Origin: Streptomyces sp. cf386
GTDB lineage: Bacteria; Actinomycetota; Actinomycetes; Streptomycetales; Streptomycetaceae
Length of the DNA stretch: 34,953 nucleotides
Reading direction: 5' to 3'
Assembly: GCF_900103585.1 (NCBI RefSeq)
Contig: NZ_FNHV01000041.1
Span: 1 to 34,953 of the forward strand
Shown: piece by piece, positions 1 to 6,941 of the stretch
Numbering within the stretch: the stretch's first letter is position 1
Layout: every line of letters starts with the position of its first letter
The notes under the pieces: model-generated
The model's input: the letters and a program-made list of their open reading frames with translations, nothing else
What the model was told of the DNA's origin: nothing
The model's database searches: none
Position numbers and translations under genes: made by a program

Positions 1-295
1 GACCGACGTCGTCGAGGCGGTGCAGCACGGCCTCGTGGAGGCGGCCCCAGACGCCGGCTCTCGACCAGATCAGGAACCTGCGGTGGGCGGTCGACTTCGA
101 TATGCCGAAGCATGGCGGCAGTTGGCGCCAGGCGCAGCCACTGACCAGGACGTAGATGATGGCCGCAAACAGCGTCTCATCAGGCGTGTCCTGCGTTCCG
201 CCGCCCTGCGGCCGCACCTTCGGAGGTGGGATCAGCGGCCTCGCGATCTCCCATAAGCCGTCCGGCACGATCCAACTCCACGTTCCCCGCCCCAT
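1..295 (-). CDS. IS5-family transposase, N-terminal part, cut by window edge
   Basis: Reading leftward from an ATG at 293-295 gives 98 codons that run off the start of the window. The translation begins MGRGTWSWIVPDGLWEIARP and contains the block TLFAAIIYVLVSGCAWRQLP followed by an STAHRRFLIWSRAGVW segment. This is the N-terminal DNA-binding domain seen at the start of many Streptomyces IS5-type transposases (DUF4096-like). The DDE catalytic residues lie outside the window, so activity cannot be judged. The true start could lie slightly upstream, since the same strand is also open in another frame there. It marks the left end as a site of insertion-sequence activity. No terminal inverted repeat was identified. 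Confidence 0.8.
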   Translation of the reverse strand, partial: MGRGTWSWIVPDGLWEIARPLIPPPKVRPQGGGTQDTPDETLFAAIIYVLVSGCAWRQLPPCFGISKSTAHRRFLIWSRAGVWGRLHEAVLHRLDDVG

Positions 296-384
296 ACCGG
301 GTCAACGCCCGCCTCACCACGTAGGACACGGTCTTAGACGTCATCTCAATTGGTGGCCGACGGTGCAGATAGCCTCTGGCAGAG

Positions 385-747
385 GTGTTGCAGTGGCGGT
401 TGAATGCCTTGGTGAGCGACTCCTGGACACCCGCCCATCACGCGGTAGAGCACGAGGATGTAGAGACTCTGGCCCGCTTGCTGGCCGACGGCTCCGATCC
501 CGATGAGGTCTTCAGCAACGTGACGCTGCTGACACATGCGATCGACGTCGAGGGCGATAGCTCCCTGCAGAGCGGACGACCGTTGACTGTGCATACCACT
601 GCTGTGCTGCTGGCCTTTGGGGCTGATCCGGAGCTCGCAGACCCTGACGGTGACACGCCCATGGCCATGGCCAATCGCTACGGCCACGACCTGGCGGTGC
701 AGTTGCTGCGAGCCCACATCGGCAGGCCAGCCGCCGGTGGCAGATGA
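385..747 (+). CDS. Ankyrin-repeat domain protein
   Basis: A small protein of about 115-120 residues carrying two to three degenerate ankyrin repeats. One repeat runs from SWTPAHHAVEHEDVETLARL to the ADGSDPDEV turn; a second is centred on AVLLAFGADPELADPDGDTP followed by a helix ending AVQLLRAH. Ankyrin repeats mediate protein-protein contacts; there is no signal peptide or membrane segment, so it is probably cytoplasmic. The start is uncertain: GTG at 385, TTG at 400 (which would give LNALVSDSWTP) and GTG at 412 are all in frame, and no clear ribosome site picks one. It stands alone between a transposase fragment and a frameshifted relic. The family is clear; the partner is unknown. Confidence 0.7.
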   Translation: MLQWRLNALVSDSWTPAHHAVEHEDVETLARLLADGSDPDEVFSNVTLLTHAIDVEGDSSLQSGRPLTVHTTAVLLAFGADPELADPDGDTPMAMANRYGHDLAVQLLRAHIGRPAAGGR

Positions 748-768
748 GGGTGCAGGCGATGCTCGTGA

Positions 769-1115
769 CTAGGCGGTCGCCGGGCCCGCGGGCGTACCGT
801 CGCAATACAAGCGCCCGGCGAGGACCCGCTCCGCCTCCCGCAGATCCTCATCAGGTTCGTGTTCGATCGCCCGGGCAATCGGGTCCGCGTACTCCGGCCA
901 GGGGGTGTAGGCGATCGCGAGCGGCGCGCTGTGCCGGACCTTCGGGTCGTCGTCCAGGGGCGCGCGGATGCGGGTGAAGAAGCGCTCATCGAATCGGGCC
1001 CCGCACCGAGCCCGGCCCGGATCGCTGTCCAGGCGCGTTCCTCGGGGTCGGAGTGGTCGTCCACCTCGGCGATCAGTTCGCCCGGGCTGTAGGCGGCCGG
1101 ATCGGATGTCACCAT
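769..1115 (-). pseudogene. Hypothetical protein gene broken by a frameshift
   Basis: From ATG at 1115 the frame reads MVTSDPAAYSPGELIAEVDD and stays protein-like to about position 1000. The sense then continues in another frame: RFDERFFTRIRAPLDDDPKV and AIAYTPWPEYADPIARAIEH, ending at a TAG at 769-771. Both halves have acidic, soluble-protein composition and fit together after a one- or two-base shift near the run of G and C at about 995-1005. I do not recognise the family. The upstream frame is open for about 20 codons before ATG 1115 without another start, so the 5' end may also be damaged. A sequencing error at the G/C run is the main alternative to a real pseudogene. Confidence 0.5.
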
Positions 1116-1217
1116 GGCCTCCAGATCGGCGCCGAGCCCGGCCGGACTCGCGGTGACCCCGTACGCCTTCTGATGTTCTTGTCAGCCCCTCGCGTCGATG
1201 TCATGGATGGCCTCTTA

Positions 1218-2207
1218 ATGATCAGCTTCCTGCTGGACGTCGACGACCTCGCGGACACCCGGTTCGCGATCTCGCCGCTGCGCGAGGTCATGGGCAGCCT
1301 GCGGGCCCTGCGGGCCCTGCGCGCCCCCGGCCTCTACCCCCTGCACACCTCGTGGCGCCGCTCGGTCCTCGACCGGCTCGATCCCGCCGACGCCCGCCTG
1401 CTGAGGGCCCTGGTGGGCGAGAACCTGGCCCTGCCCGACTTCCTTACCCCGCGCCCGACGACCTTCGCGCCCGCGCTGGAGGACCAGCTCGCCGTCGTAC
1501 GCGCGACGCCGGCCGAACTCGTACGGCGCGACCTGCTCGCGACCCATGCGCCGCACCCGCTCCCGGACGCCGTGCGGCAGGTCACCGCCCTCGGCGACGC
1601 GCCCGTGGCGGAGCTGCTGGAGGAGCTGTGCGAACTCCTGTTGGGCTATTGGAAGTTGGCCATACGACCGGACTGGCCCCGGATGCGGCTCGTGCTGGAG
1701 GCCGACGTCACCCACCGCGCCCGGCAACTGGCCACGGGCGGAGCCCACTCGCTCTTCTCCGATCTGCACCGGAACGTGCGCTGGCGCGACGGAGTGCTGC
1801 GCGTCGACCGGATGATCGGCCGGCACGAGGTGGACGGATCCGGGCGCGGACTGCGCCTGGTGCCGTCCCTGTTCGCCCACAAGCCCGCGCCGCCGCTCAG
1901 CGCCGACGAACCGCCGATGCTCGCCTACCCCAGCAGAGGCGCCGCCACCTTGTGGGAGCCGCGCCCCGAGCCCGACGCCTCCGCCCTCACCTCGCTGCTC
2001 GGCGCGCCCCGCACCACGGTCCTGCGACTGCTCGCCGAACCGCTGCCCACGGTCGAGCTCGCCCGTCGCCTCGGCGTGACGTCCAGTGCGGTCTCCCAGC
2101 ACTTGAGGGTGCTGCACGCCACGGGCCTCGTCGCCCGGGCCCGGGACGGACGGCGGGTGCTGTACCGGCGTACCGAACTGGGTGACCGACTGGCCGAGCG
2201 GGGTTGA
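1218..2207 (+). CDS. ArsR-like winged-helix transcriptional regulator with long N-terminal domain
   Basis: A 329-residue protein starting MISFLLDVDDLADTRFAISP. The first 230 or so residues form a domain typical of a Streptomyces group of regulators annotated DUF5937. The last 80 residues are a winged helix of ArsR type: RTTVLRLLAEPLPTVELARR leads into the helix-turn-helix LGVTSSAVSQHLRVLHATGL and a wing with ARDGRRVLYRR. No metal-binding Cys cluster is visible, so it is probably not a metal sensor. ATG 1218 was chosen because homologues usually begin MI/LxF; ATG 1203 (MDGLLMISF) is the alternative. It ends 68 bp before an LLM oxidoreductase whose promoter contains a good palindrome, so regulation of that neighbour is a reasonable inference. 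Confidence 0.8.
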   Translation: MISFLLDVDDLADTRFAISPLREVMGSLRALRALRAPGLYPLHTSWRRSVLDRLDPADARLLRALVGENLALPDFLTPRPTTFAPALEDQLAVVRATPAELVRRDLLATHAPHPLPDAVRQVTALGDAPVAELLEELCELLLGYWKLAIRPDWPRMRLVLEADVTHRARQLATGGAHSLFSDLHRNVRWRDGVLRVDRMIGRHEVDGSGRGLRLVPSLFAHKPAPPLSADEPPMLAYPSRGAATLWEPRPEPDASALTSLLGAPRTTVLRLLAEPLPTVELARRLGVTSSAVSQHLRVLHATGLVARARDGRRVLYRRTELGDRLAERG

Positions 2208-2234
2208 CTTCGAGAGCGCTCGAAGAACTAGCGT
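2204..2234 (+). promoter_or_regulatory. Promoter with embedded operator palindrome upstream of the LLM oxidoreductase
   Basis: A -35-like TTGACT at 2204-2209 and a -10-like TAGCGT at 2229-2234 are separated by 19 bp. The spacer is occupied by the inverted repeat CTTCGAG-AGCG-CTCGAAG (2208-2225). A repressor bound there would block RNA polymerase directly. The -35 overlaps the stop codon of the upstream ArsR-like regulator, the obvious candidate to bind it. Seen: hexamers and palindrome. Inferred: function and binding partner. Confidence 0.5.
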
Positions 2235-2275
2235 CGTTGGGGTCGGTGAACGGTCGGGGTGAACGGAGACAGACC

Positions 2276-3157
2276 ATGCGGGTCGGTGTGCACATCAACC
2301 GGTTCGACCATTCCGGGGGAGCTCCCGCGCTCGGCGCCGAACTCGCCGCCACGGGCGCCGCCGCCGAGGCGGCCGGTGTGAGCTGGCTGTCGGTGATGGA
2401 CCACTACTTCCAGATGGAGTTCAACGACCGGGCCGAGGACCCCATGCTGGAGGCCTACACGACCCTCGGTTTCCTCGCCGCCCACACCTCCACGGTCCGC
2501 CTCGGCGCCCTGGTGACCGGCGTGACCTACCGTCACCCCGGTCTGCTCGCCAAGATCGCCACCACGCTCGACGTGCTGTCCGGCGGCCGGGCCACCCTCG
2601 GCATCGGCGCGGCCTGGTACGGCCGTGAGCACGAGGGGCTCGGCGTGCCGTTCCCGCCGGTCGCCGAGCGCTTCGAGCGGCTGGAGGAGACCCTGCGGAT
2701 CTGCCTCCAGATGTGGGACCCGGAGACCGACGGCCCGTTCGAGGGCAAGCACTACCGGCTCGCCGAGACCCTCTGTGTGCCGGCGCCCCTGAGCGCCCCG
2801 CACCCGGAGATCATGATCGGCGGGGGCGGGGAGAAGAAGACGCTCCGGCTGGTGGCCCGGTACGGAGACGCGTGCAACCTGTTCACCACCTCGCCGGGGG
2901 AGGTCCGGCACAAGCTCGATGTGCTGCGCGGCCACTGCGACACCGAGGGGCGCGACTACGACACGATCCGCAAGACCGTCGCCTACAGCGGAGACCCGGC
3001 CACCGAGGGCGACCTCGACGCGTTCGTCCGGGACATCACGGGCTACACCAAACTCGGGATCGACACCGTGATCCTCTCCCCGCGTCTGGGGGAGACCGCC
3101 GCCTGGATGGAGAGCTTCGTGGCCCCGGCCGTTCAGCGGCTGGCCGAACTCGACTGA
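2276..3157 (+). CDS. LLM-class F420-dependent oxidoreductase
   Basis: A 293-residue luciferase-like (LLM) TIM-barrel protein. Family marks in order: MRVGVHINRF at the first strand; SWLSVMDHYFQ (about residues 39-49), typical of F420-binding LLM enzymes; VRLGALVTGVTYRHPGLLAK; LDVLSGGRATLGIGAAWYGREH (the GR-xxxGxGxxW block); MIGGGGEKKTLRLVARYGD near residues 180-200; and a C-terminal TKLGIDTVILSP strand. Such enzymes use F420H2 (sometimes FMN) to transfer hydride to varied substrates; the substrate here cannot be read from sequence. The start is well supported by GGAGAC six bases upstream. The gene follows an ArsR-like regulator and has its own operator-bearing promoter. Its 3' end overlaps a small convergent gene by 25 bp. 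Confidence 0.88.
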   Translation: MRVGVHINRFDHSGGAPALGAELAATGAAAEAAGVSWLSVMDHYFQMEFNDRAEDPMLEAYTTLGFLAAHTSTVRLGALVTGVTYRHPGLLAKIATTLDVLSGGRATLGIGAAWYGREHEGLGVPFPPVAERFERLEETLRICLQMWDPETDGPFEGKHYRLAETLCVPAPLSAPHPEIMIGGGGEKKTLRLVARYGDACNLFTTSPGEVRHKLDVLRGHCDTEGRDYDTIRKTVAYSGDPATEGDLDAFVRDITGYTKLGIDTVILSPRLGETAAWMESFVAPAVQRLAELD

Positions 3158-3351
3158 GCCTCGGCGGGACGGCTGCGGGAGACGACCCGCGTCCCGCGGC
3201 CGTCGACCACCCGCATCTGCAGCGAGCCGCAGCCGCACCGCGTCCACACCGTCTGTCCGGCCGCGGTGCCGTGCCGGGAGAGCTCCTGGAAGGGCTCGGC
3301 GCCGTCGGGCCACCCGCAGTGCGGGCAGGCGGTGCCGGTCGTGCTGGTCAT
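3133..3351 (-). CDS. Small Cys-rich (zinc-ribbon-like) protein
   Basis: A 72-residue protein starting MTSTTGTACPHCGWPDGAEP. It contains a CPHCGW knuckle near the N-terminus and a second Cys pair, TRCGCGSLQMR, in the middle, a spacing that fits a small zinc ribbon. The ATG at 3351 is preceded by GAGGAG at a good distance, which supports a real gene and favours this start over in-frame codons further upstream. The C-terminal tail is polar and low in structure. It overlaps the end of the LLM oxidoreductase in convergent orientation. The family was not recognised; a nucleic-acid- or protein-binding role is only a guess from the ribbon. Confidence 0.6.
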   Translation of the reverse strand: MTSTTGTACPHCGWPDGAEPFQELSRHGTAAGQTVWTRCGCGSLQMRVVDGRGTRVVSRSRPAEAQSSSASR

Positions 3352-3450
3352 GGCGACTCCTCGTACCTCGTGACTGGTTGACCGTCGCGACACAGTCCAG
3401 GGTGCGGCGCCCCTCCTTGCACGTCCAGGTTGACTTTATGGACGTCACCT

Positions 3451-3466
3451 TGAAGCGTGGGCTTCA
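3451..3466. promoter_or_regulatory. Inverted repeat at the lysR start, possible autoregulatory site
   Basis: TGAAGC-GTGG-GCTTCA is a perfect 6-bp inverted repeat ending at the first base of the LysR start codon. A protein bound here would interfere with initiation of the lysR transcript. Its form is not the classical T-N11-A LysR box, so the assignment is tentative. Confidence 0.3.
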
Positions 3467-4371
3467 TGATTGATCTGCGCCGACTGCACGTGCTGAGAGC
3501 CGTGGCGCACTACGGGACGGTCACCGCGGCCGCCCGCGCCCTGCACTTCACCCCGTCCGCCGCCTCCCAGCAGATCCGCCAACTGGCCCGCGAACTGGGC
3601 GTCGACCTGCTGGAGCCGCAGGGCCGCGGGGTGCGCCTCACCGCCGCCGCCAAGAGTCTCCTGACGCACGCCGACGCGATCACGGCCCGCTGGGAGGAGG
3701 CCGAACTCGAACTGCGCGCCGGGTACAGCGCGCCCGCCGGGCAACTGCGGGTGTGCGGCTTCACCACGGCCGTGTCAGTGCTGCTGGCTCCGATGGCCGT
3801 GCGGCTGCGGGAGCGGCATCCTCGACTGACCGTACGCATCCAGGAGACCGGTGTCCCGGAGAGCTTCGACCTGCTCTTCGAGGGGGAGGTCGACCTGGCG
3901 GTGGTGGAGGTCACCCCGCGCAACCCGCCGCTGGGCGACGCCCGCTTCGACCAGCGGCCGCTGCTGGACGACCCGTACGACCTCGTCGTCCCCGCCGACC
4001 ATCCGCTGGCCGGGCACGAGCGTGTCGACCTCGTGGAGGCGGCGCACGAGGACTGGATCGCGCCGGTGCTGGACAACCCCTGTCGCACGCATGTGATGTC
4101 GGCGTGCGGGGCTGCCGGGTTCACCCCGAACGTGATCCACCACGCCCTGGACTGGAACGTCACCGCCCACCTGGTCGCCCACAGGCTCGGCGTCGCCCTG
4201 ATCCCTCGGCTGGCCCAGCTGACCCCGCACCTGCCGATCACCCGCGTCCGCTGCACGGGCGACCCGCACCGCAAACTGCTCATCTGCATGCGCCAGGGCA
4301 GCCTGGAACGCCCGGCGGTGGCGGCGGCGCTGGAGGAACTGCGGGAGCTGGCGCCGACGGCGGTGGCCTGA
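3466..4371 (+). CDS. LysR-family transcriptional regulator
   Basis: A 301-residue LysR-type regulator. The N-terminal winged helix (residues 1-60) reads MIDLRRLHVLRAVAHYGTVT, then AAARALHFTPSAASQQIRQL, the standard LysR recognition region. It is followed by a linker helix and an effector-binding domain (about 85-295) with periplasmic-binding-protein fold signatures such as GQLRVCGFTTAVSVLLAPMA and the acidic strand VDLAVVEV. ATG 3466 is preferred over GTG 3457 because family members begin with an M-x-DLRRL motif. It stands alone and is followed by a strong hairpin. LysR proteins usually control a divergent neighbour, but none is close here: the upstream gene on the opposite strand is the small Cys-rich protein, 114 bp away. 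Confidence 0.88.
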   Translation: MIDLRRLHVLRAVAHYGTVTAAARALHFTPSAASQQIRQLARELGVDLLEPQGRGVRLTAAAKSLLTHADAITARWEEAELELRAGYSAPAGQLRVCGFTTAVSVLLAPMAVRLRERHPRLTVRIQETGVPESFDLLFEGEVDLAVVEVTPRNPPLGDARFDQRPLLDDPYDLVVPADHPLAGHERVDLVEAAHEDWIAPVLDNPCRTHVMSACGAAGFTPNVIHHALDWNVTAHLVAHRLGVALIPRLAQLTPHLPITRVRCTGDPHRKLLICMRQGSLERPAVAAALEELRELAPTAVA

Positions 4372-4395
4372 CAGGACGGGAAGCCGGAGAAAAGA

Positions 4396-4438
4396 CACGA
4401 CGAGAGGCTGGAGCCCAGGGCTCCAGCCTCTCGTCGTG
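4396..4438. terminator. Bidirectional terminator hairpin
   Basis: A perfect inverted repeat of about 20 bp, beginning CACGACGAGAGGCTGGAGCC and ending with its complement, with a loop of about three bases. It lies between the convergent lysR and FMN-reductase genes, as expected for a two-way terminator. There is no U-tract, which is common in high-GC actinomycetes. Confidence 0.8.
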
Positions 4439-4454
4439 GGGACCGGTCGTCCGA

Positions 4455-5018
4455 TCAGGCGGCGACCGGCTCTCCGGCGTTGCCGTGGACGAGCGCGATG
4501 ACCTCGGTCAGCTGGGCGGCGACCTCGGCGTCGTCGACCGGGTGGGTCTCTGCGAAGCGGGTCACCGAACCGGGGATGGACAGCTTGACGTCCTCCAGCA
4601 CCTTGCCGCCGGCGATGCCCACGGCCTTGCGGGTCTCGTCCTGCGCCCACACGCCGCCGTACTGGCCGAAGGCGGTACCGACCACGGCGACCGGCTTGCC
4701 GCCGAAGGCACCGGCGCCGTACGGGCGGGACAGCCAGTCGATGGCGTTCTTCAGGACGGCCGGGATGGTGCCGTTGTACTCGGGGGAGAAGAACAGGAAG
4801 GCGTCGGAGGCCAGCGCGGCCTCACGCAGCTTGGTGGCGGCGGCGGGGACGCTGCCCTCGACGTCGATGTCCTCGTTGTAGAACGGGATCTCGGCCAGGC
4901 CCTCGAAGAGCACGACCTCGGCGCCCTCGGGAGCGAGCTTGACGGCCGCCTCGGCCAGCTGACGGTTGTGCGAACCGGCGCGAAGGCTGCCGACGAGCGC
5001 GAGGATGCGAACAGACAT
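4455..5018 (-). CDS. NADPH-dependent FMN reductase / quinone-reductase-like flavoprotein
   Basis: A 187-residue flavodoxin-fold reductase. The phosphate-binding loop is ALVGSLRAGSHNRQLAEAA at the N-terminus; the second flavin loop is FFSPEYNGTIPAVLKNAIDWLSRP (PEYNG is the family hallmark); the third block is GKPVAVVGTAFGQYGG. Enzymes of this NAD(P)H:FMN/quinone reductase family move hydride to free flavin, quinones or azo compounds in the cytoplasm. Length matches the family. It is divergent from a TetR gene across a 118-bp gap with two matching palindromes, which implies TetR control and perhaps induction by quinone-like compounds (inference). Confidence 0.88.
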   Translation of the reverse strand: MSVRILALVGSLRAGSHNRQLAEAAVKLAPEGAEVVLFEGLAEIPFYNEDIDVEGSVPAAATKLREAALASDAFLFFSPEYNGTIPAVLKNAIDWLSRPYGAGAFGGKPVAVVGTAFGQYGGVWAQDETRKAVGIAGGKVLEDVKLSIPGSVTRFAETHPVDDAEVAAQLTEVIALVHGNAGEPVAA

Positions 5019-5056
5019 GCGAACTCCAAGGATGCTGAAACACTGCCGTTACGATC

Positions 5057-5106
5057 CGGACCGAGGTCCGCTTACGTTTCTAGCACCTTAACCGGACCCT
5101 GGTCCA
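5057..5106. promoter_or_regulatory. Twin TetR-type operators between fmn reductase and tetR
   Basis: Two copies of the same palindrome lie in the divergent intergenic gap: CGGACC-GA-GGTCCG at 5057-5070 (perfect) and CGGACC-CT-GGTCCA at 5093-5106 (one mismatch). Their centres are 36 bp apart. The first sits near the reductase promoter, the second about 30 bp before the tetR start. The arrangement fits a TetR dimer repressing both itself and the reductase gene. Confidence 0.65.
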
Positions 5107-5136
5107 GTTTCATTCCCGATGCTTTACGCTGGCTTC

Positions 5137-5793
5137 ATGTCCGCCGCCCTGCCGCCCTTCCCGGAGTCCCAGGAGCCCCTCGACGCACCCCAGTTGCTGG
5201 AGGTCGGCTCCGCCCCCGACGAGCCCTGTCTGCGCGCGGACGCGGCCCGCAACCGTGCCCGGCTGCTGGAGGCCGCCGCCCGGCTGATCGCGGAGCACGG
5301 CGCGGCCGGGGTCACGATGGAGGCGGTGGCCGCCGCGGCCGGCGTGGGCAAGGGCACGGTCTTCCGCCGCTTCGGCGACCGCACCGGCCTGCTGTCGGCG
5401 CTGCTGGACCACTCGGCGAAGAAGCTGCAGGCCGACTTCCTCGGCGGGCCGCCGCCGCTGGGCCCCGGGGCGCCGCCGGCCGAGCGGCTGCGGGCGTTCG
5501 GGGTGGCGGTGCTGTACCGCTCGGCCGAGCAGCTGGACCTGCAACTGGCCGCCCAGCCGGAGCCGACCCGCCGCTTCGCCCACCCCTCGTACCGGGCGCT
5601 GCACACCCACGTCACGGTCCTGCTGCGGCAGATCCTGCCGGACGCCGACTGCGATCTCCTCGCCCGGACGCTCATGGCGTATCTCGACCCGGCCCTGATC
5701 AACCACCTGACCAGGCAATGCGGTATGCCTCTGGAGCGACTGGAGAAGGGCTGGACCGACCTGGTCGCACGGGTGACGCGCACAGAGGCGTGA
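5137..5793 (+). CDS. TetR-family transcriptional regulator
   Basis: A 218-residue TetR repressor with a roughly 45-residue N-terminal extension (MSAALPPFPESQEP onward). The DNA-binding domain is NRARLLEAAARLIAEHGAAG, then VTMEAVAAAAGVGKGTVFRR and FGDRTGLLSALL, a clear TetR helix-turn-helix. The ligand domain is not closely recognisable. ATG 5137 was chosen: TACGCT at 5125-5130 is a good -10, so transcription would start at or near this ATG (leaderless). ATG 5119 is the alternative but lies upstream of that -10. It is divergent from the FMN reductase with paired operators in between, so autoregulation and control of the reductase are likely. Confidence 0.85.
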   Translation: MSAALPPFPESQEPLDAPQLLEVGSAPDEPCLRADAARNRARLLEAAARLIAEHGAAGVTMEAVAAAAGVGKGTVFRRFGDRTGLLSALLDHSAKKLQADFLGGPPPLGPGAPPAERLRAFGVAVLYRSAEQLDLQLAAQPEPTRRFAHPSYRALHTHVTVLLRQILPDADCDLLARTLMAYLDPALINHLTRQCGMPLERLEKGWTDLVARVTRTEA

Positions 5794-5851
5794 CCGGTCG
5801 AGGACCCTCACCCGAGCCTCACTCACAGGTTCTGCAAAGATGCCGTACGTC

Positions 5852-6886
5852 ATGGTGCAGATACCGAAAACGCCCGCGCCCGCTTCCCCCGCACCGCGCT
5901 CGGTACCCACGAGCGCCGATGTGGCCCGCCTGGCCGGCGTCTCGCGCGCGACCGTCTCCTACGTCCTCAACAACACCAGCGCCGTCCGGATCAGCGAGCC
6001 CACCCGCCGCCGTGTCCACGACGCCGCGAAGGAACTCGGGTACGTCCCGCACGCGGCCGCCCGCAGCCTGCGTGCCGGGCACAGCCGTATGGTCCTGATG
6101 CCCGCACCGAGCTTCTCCGCCGGCCCGCTCTACAGCCGGTTCCTCAGCGATCTCCAGATGGCGCTCGGCAGCCTCGACTACACCGTCGTGCAGCACGCCG
6201 GCGTCGGTCTGCACGGCGACGAGGCCGCCCGGGCCTGGGCCGAGCTGCGTCCGGTCGCCGTCCTGGTGCCGGGCTCGGGCCTGTGCCCGAAGGGCGTGAC
6301 GGTGCTCAAGCGCTCGGGCGCCCGGGCCGTCGTCTCGCTCGGCCCCGAGTCCGTCGAGGGTGCCCACGCCCTGCTGATGGACTACCAGGCCGTGGGGCAC
6401 TGCGCGGGCCGCCACCTGTACGACCGCGGGCGGCGCCGTATCGGCGTCGTCGTCCCGGAGGAGGGCAGCCTGCGGTCCTTCTCCGCACCCCGACTCGAAG
6501 GCGTGCGCCGCGCCCTGCACGGCACGGACGCCACCGTGACCGAGCTGCCCCTCGCCTACACGGAGGAGTCCGCCGCGCGGCTCGCCGCCCGCTGGCGCGA
6601 CCTCGGCCTCGACGCCGTGTTCGCCTACAACGACGAGTACGCGATGCTGCTGATGCGCGCCCTGCAGGACGAGGGCCTGCGCATCCCCGCCGACACGGCC
6701 GTCATCGGCGCCGACGACCTGATGCTCGGACGGCTGCTGCGGCCTAGGCTGAGCACCGTCCACATAGAGCTGCCGTCCGGCCGGGACCTCGCGGAACTGG
6801 TCGACCGCGCGGTGCGCAACCCCGGCGCCGCGCCCGAGACGCACAAGGTGCTGGGAGCGTCGGTGGTGCACCGCGAGTCCAGCTGA
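5852..6886 (+). CDS. LacI-family transcriptional regulator
   Basis: A 344-residue LacI/GalR-type regulator. The helix-turn-helix is TSADVARLAGVSRATVSYVL with the hinge-helix region VHDAAKELGYVPHAAARSLR. The C-terminal two-lobe sensor domain follows, with the typical DLGLDAVFAYNDEYAMLLMRALQDEGLRIP block and GADDLMLGRLLRPRLSTVHI near the end. ATG 5852 (MVQIPKTPAP) was chosen; ATG 5840 is four codons upstream. It lies 55 bp before pobA on the same strand and may be part of that transcript. PobA genes are more often controlled by IclR- or AraC-type PobR proteins, so control by a LacI member would be a variation; this is inferred from position only. Confidence 0.85.
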   Translation: MVQIPKTPAPASPAPRSVPTSADVARLAGVSRATVSYVLNNTSAVRISEPTRRRVHDAAKELGYVPHAAARSLRAGHSRMVLMPAPSFSAGPLYSRFLSDLQMALGSLDYTVVQHAGVGLHGDEAARAWAELRPVAVLVPGSGLCPKGVTVLKRSGARAVVSLGPESVEGAHALLMDYQAVGHCAGRHLYDRGRRRIGVVVPEEGSLRSFSAPRLEGVRRALHGTDATVTELPLAYTEESAARLAARWRDLGLDAVFAYNDEYAMLLMRALQDEGLRIPADTAVIGADDLMLGRLLRPRLSTVHIELPSGRDLAELVDRAVRNPGAAPETHKVLGASVVHRESS

Positions 6887-6941
6887 GGCACCGTGGGTCC
6901 GGCCGGCGTACGACGGACCGCCGAGGCCAGGGAGGCGTGGG

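Noticed and set aside
3753..6098. 781-codon plus-strand frame across lysR, the FMN reductase and tetR
   Set aside because: Arg/Pro/Gly-rich shadow of genes with clear motifs in other frames; no domain signature.
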